A DNA stretch of 64,000 nt from Roseococcus thiosulfatophilus (lineage in GTDB: Bacteria; Pseudomonadota; Alphaproteobacteria; Acetobacterales; Acetobacteraceae), in the NCBI RefSeq assembly GCF_017311575.1, contig NZ_JAFFQY010000063.1, positions 1-64,000 of the forward strand, read 5' to 3'. Below, in pieces: positions 49,566 through 58,572 of the stretch. The first letter of the stretch is position 1; each line of letters opens with the position of its first letter. The notes below the pieces were generated by a model that saw only the letters and a list, made by a program, of their open reading frames with translations, did no database searches and was not told the origin of the DNA. The translations under genes and the position numbers were made by a program.

Positions 49566-51563
49566 GTGCTGACGCTTCTCGGCCTCGGCTTGCTCGCGCT
49601 GGCGGTGCTGGCGGGGCTGGGGGCCGCGGGGCTGGGACGGCGGCTGGTGCCGCTGGGCGCGGCGGCTGTCGCGGCCGTGCTGGGCGCCGTGGCAATGGCC
49701 ACGCTGGCGCTGGGGCCGGTCGAGGAGGCGGCTCTCGCCCTCGGGCCGCCCTGGGGCCCCGCGCTGGTGGCGCTGGATGCGCTCTCGGCCTGGTTCCTAC
49801 TGGTGTTGGCGGTGGTGGCGCTGCCGGCCGCCCTCTTCGCCGCGGCGACAGGCCCCTCCAGCCGGGCGGAGGCCGCGGCCTTCCCGCTTTTCCTCGCCGC
49901 CATGGTGCTGGTGCTGCTGGCGGCCGATGCCTTCACCCTGCTGCTGGGCTTCGAGGCCATGTCACTCGCCTCCTGGGCCTTGGTCGCGGCGCGGCACCCG
50001 TCCGGGCGCGGGCGGCGGGCGGCGCGACTCTATTTCGGCTTCGCGGCCTTCTCGGGCCTCTGCCTCATCGCGGGCTTCGCTTTGCTCTCGGCGCCCGGCA
50101 TGGGGTTTTCCGAGATGCGCGCGGCCCCGCCAGAGGGCTGGCGCGGCACGCTGGCCCTGGTGCTGATCCTGCTGGGGGCGGGGTCCAAGGCGGGGCTGCT
50201 GCCCTTCCACCTCTGGCTGCCGCTGGCCCATCCGGCGGCCGCCACCCCTGTCTCGGCGCTGATGTCGGGGGCCATGGTGAAGATCGCCCTCTATGTGCTG
50301 GTGCGGGCCCTGTTCGACCTGGCGGGCGCGGCCCAGCCGGGCTGGTGGGGGGCGCCGCTGGTGGTGCTGGGGGCGGCCACGGCGCTGTGGGGTGCCATCC
50401 GCGCCAATGTCGAGACCGACATCAAGGCCATCCTGGCCTGCTCCACCCTCGAAAATGTGGGCCTCATCACGCTGGCGCTCGGGCTTGCCCTGGTGTTCCG
50501 GGGCGCGGACCTGGCGCCACTGGCCGCGCTGGCGCTGTCCGCCGCGCTGCTGCACGCGCTGGTGCATGCGGGATTCAAGGGCTTGCTCTTCCTCGTGGCG
50601 GGTGCGGTGGCCGAGCAGGCGGGCAGCCGCGACCCCGACCGGCTGGGCGGGCTGATCCACCGCATGCCCTGGGTGGCGGGGCTGGCCATGCTGGGCGCGG
50701 CCTCGGCCGCCGCGCTGCCGCCCTTCTCGGGCTTCGCCAGCGAATGGCTGGTGTTGCAGGCGCTGATCCAGAGCTGGCGCGTGGCGGAACTGCCGGTGCA
50801 ACTCCTCTCGGCGGCGGCGCTGGTCACGGCGGGGATGGCGCTGGCCCTGGCGGCGGCGGCCATGCTGCGCTTCGTGGGGCTGGTGTTCCTGGGCCGCCCG
50901 CGCACCCCGCGCGCGGCGGGGGCGCTGGACGTCACGGGGCTGATGCGCGCGGCGCTGGTGGTGGCCGGGGCGGTCTGTGCCGCGCTGGCGCTGCTGGCCG
51001 CCCCGGCGCTGGGCCTCGCGGGTGGCATCGTGACCGGGCTGCTGGGCGAGGGCGCGGCGCCGCCCATCGCCGGGCTCGACCTCATGCTGGGCGAGGCGGG
51101 TGCCCGCTACGCCCCCTGGGCCGTCACGGCGCTGCTGGCGGGGCTGGCGCTGGCGCTGTGGTATGGGCTGCACCGCAAGGGCGCGCCCGAACCCCGCCGA
51201 AGCCCCGCCTGGGATTGCGGCTTCCTGCCCCCGCCGCCCGACCTGCCCTTCGGCGACCCGCTGACCCAGCCGAGTGCGGCCGGCGCCGCCCAGCCCATCC
51301 GCCGTGCCCTGGGCGGGCTGGCGCTGGCGCAGCGCGAGGCGCACCACCCCGCCGCCCCCGGCAGCGCCACCCCCGCGCGGCTGCGCGTCGAGGCGCGGGA
51401 CCACGGCTTCGTGGCGCTGCTCTGGCCGCTGGGCCGGCTGCGGCGCCTGGCCGGGCACCAGGCGGAGCGGCTGCGCGGCCTGCCGCTCTCGGCCTATCTG
51501 GCGCTGGCGCTGGGCACGCTGGTGCTGTTGCTGGCGCTGCTGGCCTGGGGGGCGGTGGCATGA
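49566..51563 (+). CDS. hyfB: Hydrogenase-4 component B-like proton-translocating subunit (HyfB-like)
   Basis: A 665-residue multi-span protein of the Mrp/NuoL/HyfB antiporter family. It has the core FTLLLGFEAMSLASWALVA, then GAGSKAGLLPFHLWLPLAHP with the functional Lys and His, VSALMSGAMVKIALYVLVRA, and LENVGLITLALGLAL. After about residue 470 the helical tail ends LWPLGRLRRLAGHQ. The start is GTG, at the frame's beginning. It leads the six-gene complex and overlaps the next ATG by 4 bp. Divergent from dctQ. Confidence 0.93.
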   Translation: MLTLLGLGLLALAVLAGLGAAGLGRRLVPLGAAAVAAVLGAVAMATLALGPVEEAALALGPPWGPALVALDALSAWFLLVLAVVALPAALFAAATGPSSRAEAAAFPLFLAAMVLVLLAADAFTLLLGFEAMSLASWALVAARHPSGRGRRAARLYFGFAAFSGLCLIAGFALLSAPGMGFSEMRAAPPEGWRGTLALVLILLGAGSKAGLLPFHLWLPLAHPAAATPVSALMSGAMVKIALYVLVRALFDLAGAAQPGWWGAPLVVLGAATALWGAIRANVETDIKAILACSTLENVGLITLALGLALVFRGADLAPLAALALSAALLHALVHAGFKGLLFLVAGAVAEQAGSRDPDRLGGLIHRMPWVAGLAMLGAASAAALPPFSGFASEWLVLQALIQSWRVAELPVQLLSAAALVTAGMALALAAAAMLRFVGLVFLGRPRTPRAAGALDVTGLMRAALVVAGAVCAALALLAAPALGLAGGIVTGLLGEGAAPPIAGLDLMLGEAGARYAPWAVTALLAGLALALWYGLHRKGAPEPRRSPAWDCGFLPPPPDLPFGDPLTQPSAAGAAQPIRRALGGLALAQREAHHPAAPGSATPARLRVEARDHGFVALLWPLGRLRRLAGHQAERLRGLPLSAYLALALGTLVLLLALLAWGAVA

Positions 51564-52522
51564 TGGCCACCTTCCTCGCGCTGCTGACGCAAATCCTGCA
51601 CGCGGCGCTGATCCTGGCCGCGGCTCCGCTGGTGGTAGGCGGGGTGCGCTGGGTGAAGGCGCGGCTGCTGGGCCGGCGCGGCCCGCACCCGCTCCAGCCC
51701 CTGCGCGACCTGCTGAAACTGCTGCGCAAGCGGCCGGTGCTGGCCGATGGGTCGAGCGTCGTCACCCGCGCCACGCCCTATGTGGCCCTGGCCGCGACGC
51801 TGCTGGCGGCGCTGCTGGTGCCAGGCTTCGCGCAGGGCATGGCGCTGGCGCCGGTCGCGGACCTCATCCTCATCGCGGGGCTGCTGGCGCTGGCGCGGAT
51901 GGCGCTGGCGCTGGCCGGCCATGACGCGGGCACCGCCTTCGGCGGGCTGGGCGCGGCGCGCGAGATGACCTTCGCCGCCTTCGCGGAGCCCGCCCTGCTG
52001 GCCTCCGTGCTGGTGCTGGCGGTGCTGGCGGGCAGCTCCAACCTGGACGCCATCGCCGCTTTGTTCCGCGAGGGCAGCCTGGGCATCCGCGTCTCGCTGC
52101 TCTTCGTGCTGCTGGCGCTGATGGCGGTGGCCCTGGCCGAGAATGCCCGCGTGCCGGTGGACAACCCCGCCACCCACCTGGAACTGACCATGGTGCACGA
52201 GGCGATGCTGCTGGACGCCTCGGGTCGCCACCTCGCCCTGTGGGAGGCGCAGGCGGCGCTGAAGCTGACGGTCTGGCTGGCGCTGCTGGCGGCGATCTTC
52301 CTGCCCTTCGGCGCGGCCCCGGTCGGGGCGGGGCCGATCGCCTGGGTGGTGGGCGCGGTGCTCTGGGCCGCGAAGATGGCGCTGCTGGCCGTGGCGCTGG
52401 CGGTGTTCGAGACGTCCATCGCCAAGATGCGCGTCTTCCGCGTGCCGGAATTCCTGGGGGCCGCGCTGCTGCTCGCGCTGCTGGCGGCGGCCCTTGTCTT
52501 TATCACGACAGGCCTCGCATGA
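51560..52522 (+). CDS. hyfC: HyfC/NuoH-like membrane subunit
   Basis: A 320-residue membrane protein. It shows the GPHPLQPLRDLLKLLRK loop, RMALALAGHDAGTAFGGLGAAREM, VALAENARVPVDNPATHLEL and MVHEAMLLDASG. These Glu- and Pro-rich loops are the NuoH/HyfC signatures at the membrane-peripheral junction. Start ATG ATG; the first overlaps the hyfB stop. Confidence 0.94.
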   Translation: MMATFLALLTQILHAALILAAAPLVVGGVRWVKARLLGRRGPHPLQPLRDLLKLLRKRPVLADGSSVVTRATPYVALAATLLAALLVPGFAQGMALAPVADLILIAGLLALARMALALAGHDAGTAFGGLGAAREMTFAAFAEPALLASVLVLAVLAGSSNLDAIAALFREGSLGIRVSLLFVLLALMAVALAENARVPVDNPATHLELTMVHEAMLLDASGRHLALWEAQAALKLTVWLALLAAIFLPFGAAPVGAGPIAWVVGAVLWAAKMALLAVALAVFETSIAKMRVFRVPEFLGAALLLALLAAALVFITTGLA

Positions 52523-53190
52523 CCGGCCCCGGGGACATCGCCTATGACGTGGCGCATCTGCTGGGCGGGGCCATGCTGCTGGTGGGCTTCGTCATGCTGG
52601 GGCAGCGGCGCATCGGCGCATTGATCGCCGCACTCGCCGCGCAGGGCGTGCTGCTGGCCTTGGCGGCCTTCTGGCAGGGGCATGTCCAGGCGGCGCCGCA
52701 ACTCTATCTGACGGGGCTGATCGCGCTGCTGGCCAAGGGCATCGCCATCCCACTGGTGCTGCACCGCCTGGCGGGTGAGCTGCCGCCCCCGCTCCGCACC
52801 GAGGCGCCGGGCCGGATGGGCGCGGGGCTGGTGCTCGGGGTGGGGCTGGTGGGCCTGGCCATGCTGGTGGTCGTGCCGGCCACCACGGGGGCGGGGGCGC
52901 TCGCGCGGGTGGACCTCTCCATGGCGCTGTCCATCCTGCTGCTGGGGGCGCTGATGATGGTGACGCGGCGCAGCGCGCTCGCCCATGTGGCGGGGCTTCT
53001 GACCATCGAGAACGGGTTGATTCTGGCCGCGGTGGGGGTGGCCGGCATGCCGCTGGTGGTGGAGCTTTCGGCGGGAGGCCTCGTGCTGGTCGTGGCGTTG
53101 ATCGCGGGCGTCTTCGCGCGGCAGATGCGCGAACGCTTCGCCAGCCTCGATCCGGGTGTGCTCGACCGCCACCGGGGGGAGGGACGATGA
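52519..53190 (+). CDS. hyfE: HyfE-like membrane subunit
   Basis: A 223-residue protein with about six spans: LLGGAMLLVGFVMLGQRRIG, LYLTGLIALLAKGIAIPLVL, then ALAHVAGLLTIENGLILAAV with the Glu typical of NuoK-like subunits. It overlaps both neighbours by 4 bp. The C-terminal part resembles NuoK. Confidence 0.92.
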   Translation: MTGPGDIAYDVAHLLGGAMLLVGFVMLGQRRIGALIAALAAQGVLLALAAFWQGHVQAAPQLYLTGLIALLAKGIAIPLVLHRLAGELPPPLRTEAPGRMGAGLVLGVGLVGLAMLVVVPATTGAGALARVDLSMALSILLLGALMMVTRRSALAHVAGLLTIENGLILAAVGVAGMPLVVELSAGGLVLVVALIAGVFARQMRERFASLDPGVLDRHRGEGR

Positions 53191-54614
53191 GCCTCGCCAC
53201 CGCCCTCATCCTCTTGCCGCTGCTGGGCGCCGCGCTGCTGGCCGCGCTGCCGCGCGTGGCGCCGCTGCTGAACATCGCCATCTCCGCCGCCTGCCTCGTG
53301 CTGGCGCTGCTGCTGCTGGCCGGGCCGCTCCCCTACGGCGAGGGCTGGCTGCGGGCCGATGCGCTCTCCGTCTCGCTGGTGGTGCTGGCCGGCATCGTGG
53401 GGCTCGGCACCGCCATCTTCTCCTGGCAGGACATCCAGGGCGAGGGCTTCGACACCGCGCGCACCCGCTTCTACCACGCCGCCTTCCAGGGCTTCATGGC
53501 GACGCATTTCCTGGCGCTGCTGTCCGACAACCTCGGCATCATGTGGGTGGCGATCGAGGCCGGCACGCTGGCCTGCGTGCTGATGGTGGGGCTGCACCGG
53601 ACGCCCGCCGCCATCGAGGCCGCGTGGAAATTCTTCATCCTCTGCGGCTTCGGCATCGCGCTTGCCTTGTTCGGCATCATCGTACTGGCGCTGGCCGCCG
53701 CCCCGCATCTGCCGCATGGCGACCTGCGGCTTTCGGCCGCGGCCCTTCGCGAGATTGCGCCGGCGGCCGAACCTGGCCTGCTCAACCTCGCCTTCGTCTT
53801 CCTGCTGGTGGGCTTCGGCACCAAGGCGGGCCTCGTGCCCCTGCATTCCTGGCTGCCCGACGCCCATGCCGAGGGCCCCACCCCCATCGCCGCCGTGCTC
53901 TCGGGACTGCTTCTGAACAGCGCCATGCTGGGCATCCTGCGCGGCGAGGCCATTGTGGCCGCGAATCCCGGCTCCTGGGCACCGGGCGGGTTCCTGATCG
54001 GCATGGGGGTGGCCTCGCTGCTGCTGGCGGGCGTGACCTTGTGGCGGCGGCGGGATGCGAAGCGCCTCTTCGGCTGGAGCAGCATCGAGCATATGGGCAT
54101 CGCGGCCATCGCCTTCGGCCTGGGCGGGCCCTTGGGGAACATGGCGGGCATCCTGCACCTCTGGGGCCATTCCCTGCTGAAATCGGCGGCCTTCTTCGCG
54201 ATCGGCCGCGCGGCGCGGCTGAAGGGCGGGCAGCGCATGGACCAGATCGGCGGGCTGGCGCGCAGCCATCCGGCGCTGGGCTGGGGGCTGGTGCTGGTGA
54301 TGGTGGGGCTGGCGGGGCTGCCGCCGGCGAGCCTCTTCGCCTCGGAATGGATGCTGGCGGTGGCCCTGGGGCGCGAGGCGCCCTGGCTGCTGCTGCCCTA
54401 TGTGGCGGGGCTGCTGGTGGCGGCCCTGGCCTTGCTGCATGCCATGCAGCGGCTGTGCCTCGGCCCGCCCACGCCGGATGCGGCGCCAGGCCCCGCAGGC
54501 TGGGCCACGCTCGCGCCCATCTGGTGCAACCTGGCCTTGGCCGTGATCCTCGCCATCGCCCTGCCGGCGCCCCTGCGCGCCCTGCTGCGCGACGCCGCAC
54601 AGGTGCTGGGATGA
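53187..54614 (+). CDS. hyfF: HyfF-like proton-translocating subunit
   Basis: A 475-residue antiporter-like subunit: FHAAFQGF-like start region, NLGIMWVAIEAGTLACVLMVG, then VGFGTKAGLVPLHSWLPDAH (functional Lys and His), VLSGLLLNSAMLGILRG and WSSIEHMGIAAIAFGLGG, plus HLWGHSLLKSAAFFAIGRAA. Second member of the antiporter family in this operon, so at least two proton channels are likely. Overlaps hyfG by 4 bp. Confidence 0.94.
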   Translation: MSLATALILLPLLGAALLAALPRVAPLLNIAISAACLVLALLLLAGPLPYGEGWLRADALSVSLVVLAGIVGLGTAIFSWQDIQGEGFDTARTRFYHAAFQGFMATHFLALLSDNLGIMWVAIEAGTLACVLMVGLHRTPAAIEAAWKFFILCGFGIALALFGIIVLALAAAPHLPHGDLRLSAAALREIAPAAEPGLLNLAFVFLLVGFGTKAGLVPLHSWLPDAHAEGPTPIAAVLSGLLLNSAMLGILRGEAIVAANPGSWAPGGFLIGMGVASLLLAGVTLWRRRDAKRLFGWSSIEHMGIAAIAFGLGGPLGNMAGILHLWGHSLLKSAAFFAIGRAARLKGGQRMDQIGGLARSHPALGWGLVLVMVGLAGLPPASLFASEWMLAVALGREAPWLLLPYVAGLLVAALALLHAMQRLCLGPPTPDAAPGPAGWATLAPIWCNLALAVILAIALPAPLRALLRDAAQVLG

Positions 54615-56104
54615 GGGCCGCCAAGGTGCTGGAATCGGGCGTCATCGCCCCCTGCATGCCCTGGCCGCGCACGGTGCTGGACGCGGCCGGCTGGCTGCGC
54701 CTGCGCGAGGCGCTGGCGACCGACCCCAGCCTCGACCTGCTGGCGCTCTGGGGCGAGCCGGGCTTCGTGCATGCCGCCTTCCTCGATATCGCGGCCCCGC
54801 GCCTGTGGCTGGCCAGCACGGCGGTGGAGGGCGGCCGCGTGCCCGCCCTCTCGCCCGTGCGGTCCGGGGCCGCGCTGTTCGAGCGCGCCCTGCATGACCT
54901 CTGGGGCATCACGGCCGAGGGCGCGGTGGATGCCCGCCCCTGGCTCGACCATGGGCGCTGGCCGGTCCGCGCGCCGCTGTCGCCGCGGCCGCTCAGCCAC
55001 AGCCCCGCCGCCGACCCCATGGAATTCCTGCCCGTCGAGGGCGCGGGTGTGCACCAGATTCCCGTCGGCCCCATCCACGCCGGCATCATCGAGCCGGGGC
55101 ATTTCCGCTTTCACGTCCAGGGCGAGACCATCGTCCGGCTGGAGGCGCGGCTGGGCTGGACGCACAAGGGCACGCTGTCGCTGCTGCAGGGCAAGTCACC
55201 GCGCGTGGCGGCGCGGTTCGCGGCCCGGCTTTCGGGCGACAGCACGGTGGCGCATTCGCTGGCTTTCGCCCGTGCCGCGGAGGCCGCCGCCGGCGCCGAG
55301 GCCCCACCCCGTGCCACGGCCCTGCGCGCCGTGATGCTGGAGCTGGAGCGGCTGCACAACCACCTGAACGACATGGGCTTCATCGCCAATGACGCCGCCT
55401 TCGCGCCGCTGCACGCCGAGGCCGGGCTGTTGCGCGAGGCCCTGCTGCGCGCCCAGCACCAAGCCTTCGGCCACCGGCTGATGATGGACCGCGTGGTGCC
55501 GGGCGGCGCCGCCATGGACCTTTCGCCCGAGGGCCAGGCCGCCATCGAGGGCGCGCTCACCGCCGCCGCCACCGGCCTGCCGCGCCTGCTGCGGATGTAT
55601 GAGAGCCACGCCAGCCTCCAGGACCGCGTGCTGGCGACCGGCATCATCCCGCCAGCGCTGCTTGCCGCCTTCGCGCCCGGCGGCGTGGTGGGCCGCGCCG
55701 CCGGCCGCGCCTTTGACGCGCGGATGCTGACGGGCGAGATGGCCGATTGCGCCACCCAGCCCGGCGGCGACGTGGATGCCCGCTGGCGCCAGCGCCATGA
55801 AGAGGCCCTGGCCGCCATCGCGCGGGTGCGGACCCTGCTGGCCGGCCTGCCGCCCGGCCCGCTGACCGTCTCGCTGGGCCACGGCGAGGCGCGCGAAGGG
55901 GTGGCGCTGGTCGAGGGCTTCCGCGGCGAATGCCTGGCCTGGCTTTCTCTGGACGAGGGCGGGCTGATCCGCGCGGCCTTCCTGCGTGACCCCTCCTGGC
56001 TGCATTGGCCGCTGCTGGAGGCGGCCGTCATCGGCAACATCGTGGCCGACTTCCCCCTCATCAACAAAAGCTTCAACGCGAGCTACAGCGGGGTGGACCT
56101 GTGA
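54611..56104 (+). CDS. hyfG: HyfG/NuoCD-like large subunit without NiFe-binding cysteines
   Basis: A 497-residue fused NuoC-D/HyfG-type protein. The N-terminal third is the NuoC-like domain, ALFERALHDLWGITAEGAVD. The large-subunit core follows: PVGPIHAGIIEPGHFRFH, LGWTHKGTLSLLQGKSP, then RLSGDSTVAHSLAFARAAE at about residues 207-225. In hydrogenases this last block is R-x-C-G-x-C-x-x-A-H-S; both Cys are gone. The C-terminus FPLINKSFNASYSGVDL lacks the DPCxxC pair. So no NiFe site can form. The subunit fits the Ehr complexes (energy-converting-hydrogenase-related) rather than a hydrogenase. It overlaps the VOC gene (GTGA). Confidence 0.92.
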   Translation: MRAAKVLESGVIAPCMPWPRTVLDAAGWLRLREALATDPSLDLLALWGEPGFVHAAFLDIAAPRLWLASTAVEGGRVPALSPVRSGAALFERALHDLWGITAEGAVDARPWLDHGRWPVRAPLSPRPLSHSPAADPMEFLPVEGAGVHQIPVGPIHAGIIEPGHFRFHVQGETIVRLEARLGWTHKGTLSLLQGKSPRVAARFAARLSGDSTVAHSLAFARAAEAAAGAEAPPRATALRAVMLELERLHNHLNDMGFIANDAAFAPLHAEAGLLREALLRAQHQAFGHRLMMDRVVPGGAAMDLSPEGQAAIEGALTAAATGLPRLLRMYESHASLQDRVLATGIIPPALLAAFAPGGVVGRAAGRAFDARMLTGEMADCATQPGGDVDARWRQRHEEALAAIARVRTLLAGLPPGPLTVSLGHGEAREGVALVEGFRGECLAWLSLDEGGLIRAAFLRDPSWLHWPLLEAAVIGNIVADFPLINKSFNASYSGVDL

Positions 56105-56484
56105 GCGCGATCAGCCTGGATGTGGCGATCCCCGTGCTGCGTGTCTTCGACCCGGCGAAGGCGCGGGAATTCTATTGCGACTTACTGGGCTTCACCTGGG
56201 ACTGGGAGCACCGGTTCGAGCCTGACCTGCCAATCTTCGCCCAGGTGTCGCGCGCGGGGCTGCTGCTCTTCCTCAGCGAGCATCATGGCGATGGCACGCC
56301 GGGCAGCCTCGTCATGCTCCGCATGCGCGGGCTGGATGCGATGCATGCCGAACTCTCCGCCCGCCGCTACCGCAATGCCCGGCCGGGCATCGAGGAACGT
56401 CCCTGGGGCTGGCGCGACCTCTCGGTGACGGACCCCTTCGGCAACCGCCTGGTCTTCACCGAACCCGTGGCGGAGGACGGCTGA
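56101..56484 (+). CDS. VOC-superfamily protein (glyoxalase / bleomycin-resistance-like) inside the complex operon
   Basis: A 127-residue vicinal oxygen chelate protein of bleomycin-resistance shape: IPVLRVFDPAKAREFYCDLL, GFTWDWEHRFEPDLPIFAQV and the final SVTDPFGNRLVFTEP. The GTG start overlaps the hyfG stop, and its stop is directly followed by hyfI, so it is fully inside the operon. Bleomycin binding or an unknown metal-chelate function are possible. Its place between two structural subunits is unusual. Confidence 0.88.
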   Translation: MSAISLDVAIPVLRVFDPAKAREFYCDLLGFTWDWEHRFEPDLPIFAQVSRAGLLLFLSEHHGDGTPGSLVMLRMRGLDAMHAELSARRYRNARPGIEERPWGWRDLSVTDPFGNRLVFTEPVAEDG

Positions 56485-57003
56485 ATGCTCTGGCCCAGGC
56501 TTGCCCGCAACCTGCTCCGCCCGCCCGCCACCGACGCGCCCGTGGTGCCGTTGCCCGAGGTGGTGTCGGCGCTGCGGGAGCGCATGGAGGCGGCCTCCAT
56601 GCGGCGGCTCGGCCGCTCGCTCGCCATCCGCCAGGTGGATGCGGGCAGCTGCAATGGCTGCGAGCTGGAGATCAACGCGCTCCAGAATGTGGCGCATGAC
56701 CTGGAGCGCTTCGGGCTGCGCTTCGTGGCCTCGCCCCGCCATGCCGATGTGCTGCTGGTGACCGGCCCGCTCACGCGCAACATGGCCGAGGCGCTGCTGC
56801 GCGCCCGTGCCGCGACGCCCGAGCCGGTGTGGATCGTGGCGGCCGGCGATTGCGCGGTGGATGGCGGTGTCTTCAAGGGCAGCTATGCCGTGCTGGGCGG
56901 CGTCGAGGCGGCGCTGATGCCCGACCTCATCATCCCCGGCTGCCCGCCCAGCCCGACGGAACTGCTGGAAGGCCTGGTCGCGCTGGTCGAAGCCAACGCC
57001 TGA
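56485..57003 (+). CDS. hyfI: HyfI/NuoB-like small subunit with FeS-binding cysteines
   Basis: A 172-residue NuoB/HyfI-type subunit. AGSCNGCELEINALQNVAHD holds the first CxxC, VAAGDCAVDGG the third Cys and IPGCPPSP the fourth, so the N2-type 4Fe4S cluster should form. RHADVLLVTGPLTRNMAEAL is the family core. It starts directly at the end of the VOC gene. No ferredoxin-like HyfH/HyfA follows in the operon. Confidence 0.93.
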   Translation: MLWPRLARNLLRPPATDAPVVPLPEVVSALRERMEAASMRRLGRSLAIRQVDAGSCNGCELEINALQNVAHDLERFGLRFVASPRHADVLLVTGPLTRNMAEALLRARAATPEPVWIVAAGDCAVDGGVFKGSYAVLGGVEAALMPDLIIPGCPPSPTELLEGLVALVEANA

Positions 57004-57126
57004 ACACCCCCTCGTTTCCGCATACCCCCTGCACGAAGGCTTGGAATGGGCCGGGCCGGGGGGCGGGCGCATTTTCCTTCCATCAGCGGAGGCCATCGCC
57101 GCCGCACAGATCGGAAGGAATTGAAG

Positions 57127-57468
57127 ATGACCTACACCACCCGCAGCCTGTTCGCCGCCGCCCTGCTGCTCGGCGCGCCCGCCCTGGCCCAGGCCTCCGA
57201 CTATCCGCGCCTCGTGGGCAGCGGCGAGGACATGACCGTCGAATACGGCCCCGGCCCGCAGGGCAATGTGGTCGGTGGCGGCCAGGCCGTGGTCGCCATC
57301 GGCGGCACGACGCCCAGCATCCGCTACATGGATGACGCCAATGTGCAGCGGCGCGCCGATGGCCTGGTGCCCGTGATGGTGGACCAGGGCGAGACCCGCA
57401 CCATCACCTTCGTGGCGCCTGAAGCGGCCCCGGCGCCGCGCATGGCCGGCCTGCTGCGCCGGAACTGA
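57127..57468 (+). CDS. Small exported protein of unknown function
   Basis: A 113-residue protein with a signal peptide (SLFAAALLLGAPALAQAS). Then come strands (DYPRLVGSGEDMTVEYGPGP, GNVVGGGQAVVAIGG) and a Pro-rich end. GGAAGGAATTGAAG lies before the ATG. No family recognised; it may be an abundant periplasmic protein. The gene is convergent with the LysR gene and may be independent of the hyf-like operon, with a 120-bp gap. Confidence 0.65.
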   Translation: MTYTTRSLFAAALLLGAPALAQASDYPRLVGSGEDMTVEYGPGPQGNVVGGGQAVVAIGGTTPSIRYMDDANVQRRADGLVPVMVDQGETRTITFVAPEAAPAPRMAGLLRRN

Positions 57469-57478
57469 GGCCCTCGGC

Positions 57479-57502
57479 GGCGGGGGTGCTCAAGCCCCCG
57501 CC
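57479..57502. terminator. Hairpin between convergent genes
   Basis: An 8-bp stem (GGCGGGGG / CCCCCGCC) with an 8-base loop overlaps the LysR stop codon and follows the small exported protein. No T-run. Confidence 0.45.
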
Positions 57503-58425
57503 AGCTGCGCCCCCGCCGCCTGCAACCCTTCATGCAGCGCATCCGCCACCACGCGGATGCGCGGCGTGTGACGGGTGTCCTCGTGCAGGCCGATCCAGAT
57601 GCCCAGGCGCGGCGCGGCGGAGGGTGTCTCCAGCCGCACCAGGGTTGGCCCCAGCTGGGCCTCGCTCCGTGCCATGGCACCATCGCCCATGCCGCGCGGC
57701 AGGGCCGCGACACCCATGCCCCCCAGCGCCGCCTGCAACAGCGCCTCGTGCGAGTTGGAGGTGAAGCCCACCGCCGCGGCGTGCATCAGACCCGCGAGCC
57801 AATCCTGGGAGGGGCGCGCCACATCGGGCCGCGCATCCTCGGGAGGGGCGAAGACCAGCCGGGCGTGTCCCGGCGCGCCGGTGGCGAAATCGGGCAGGCC
57901 GCGCGCTTCCAGGTAGGAGGTCGCAGCATAGGCGCGCAGTTCAATCTCGCCCGCGCGGCGCGCCACCACATCGGGCTCCGTGAAGGCGCCGATGCGGACC
58001 GCGATGTCGGTCTCCCGCCGCGCCAGGCTGACGGGTCGGCTTTGCGCGCTCAGCTCCACCAGGATCTCGGGGTGGCGGACATGAAGCTGCGCCAGGATGG
58101 GGGTGAGGACGCGGCTGCCCAGCGCCTCCACCGCCGTCACCCGCACCAGCCCTTCCAGGCGGCTGTCCTGGCCGGTGATGCGCCGCTCCACGCGCAGCGC
58201 CTCCTCCTCCATGCGTTCGACCGCGCCCATCACCTCCTCGCCCGCCGGGGTCAGGATGAAGCCCTGCGGCGTGCGTTGCAGCAGCCGGGCGCCCGACCGC
58301 TCATGCAGGCCTTCGAGGCGCCGGCCCATGGTCGTCTGCGTCACCTTCAGCGCCCGCGCGGCGGCGGAGAGGCTGCCGTGGCGGGCCACCGCCAGGAAAG
58401 TCCGCAGGTCATCCCATTCCAGCAT
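57490..58425 (-). CDS. LysR-family transcriptional regulator
   Basis: A 311-residue LTTR. HTH residues about 1-60: LEWDDLRTFLAVARHGSLSA, AARALKVTQTTMGRRLEGLH; then the effector domain with EGLVRVTAVEALGSRVLTPI and LVFAPPEDARPDVARP. The start ATG gives the usual N-terminus; a 43-residue longer frame upstream lacks conservation. Many relatives regulate catabolic or oxidative-stress genes. No clear target: the next gene upstream lies on the same strand. Confidence 0.9.
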   Translation of the reverse strand: MLEWDDLRTFLAVARHGSLSAAARALKVTQTTMGRRLEGLHERSGARLLQRTPQGFILTPAGEEVMGAVERMEEEALRVERRITGQDSRLEGLVRVTAVEALGSRVLTPILAQLHVRHPEILVELSAQSRPVSLARRETDIAVRIGAFTEPDVVARRAGEIELRAYAATSYLEARGLPDFATGAPGHARLVFAPPEDARPDVARPSQDWLAGLMHAAAVGFTSNSHEALLQAALGGMGVAALPRGMGDGAMARSEAQLGPTLVRLETPSAAPRLGIWIGLHEDTRHTPRIRVVADALHEGLQAAGAQLAGA

Positions 58426-58572
58426 GATGTTCCATCGGTCCGAGGGCGGCGCGAGAGGTGCCGGCCCGTGTGAGAGCCCTCCATGTAAGGTTTGGTGAAC
58501 CCCAACGGGAGATGTGACAGGGGCGCGACGGCCGGGGGGCTGGGGCGCCCCCACGGCAATCCGGCCTGGGCC

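Noticed and set aside
49566-57003. Functional NiFe hydrogenase-4
   Set aside because: Both NiFe-binding cysteine pairs are missing from the large subunit, and no hyp maturation genes or HyfH ferredoxin are present.
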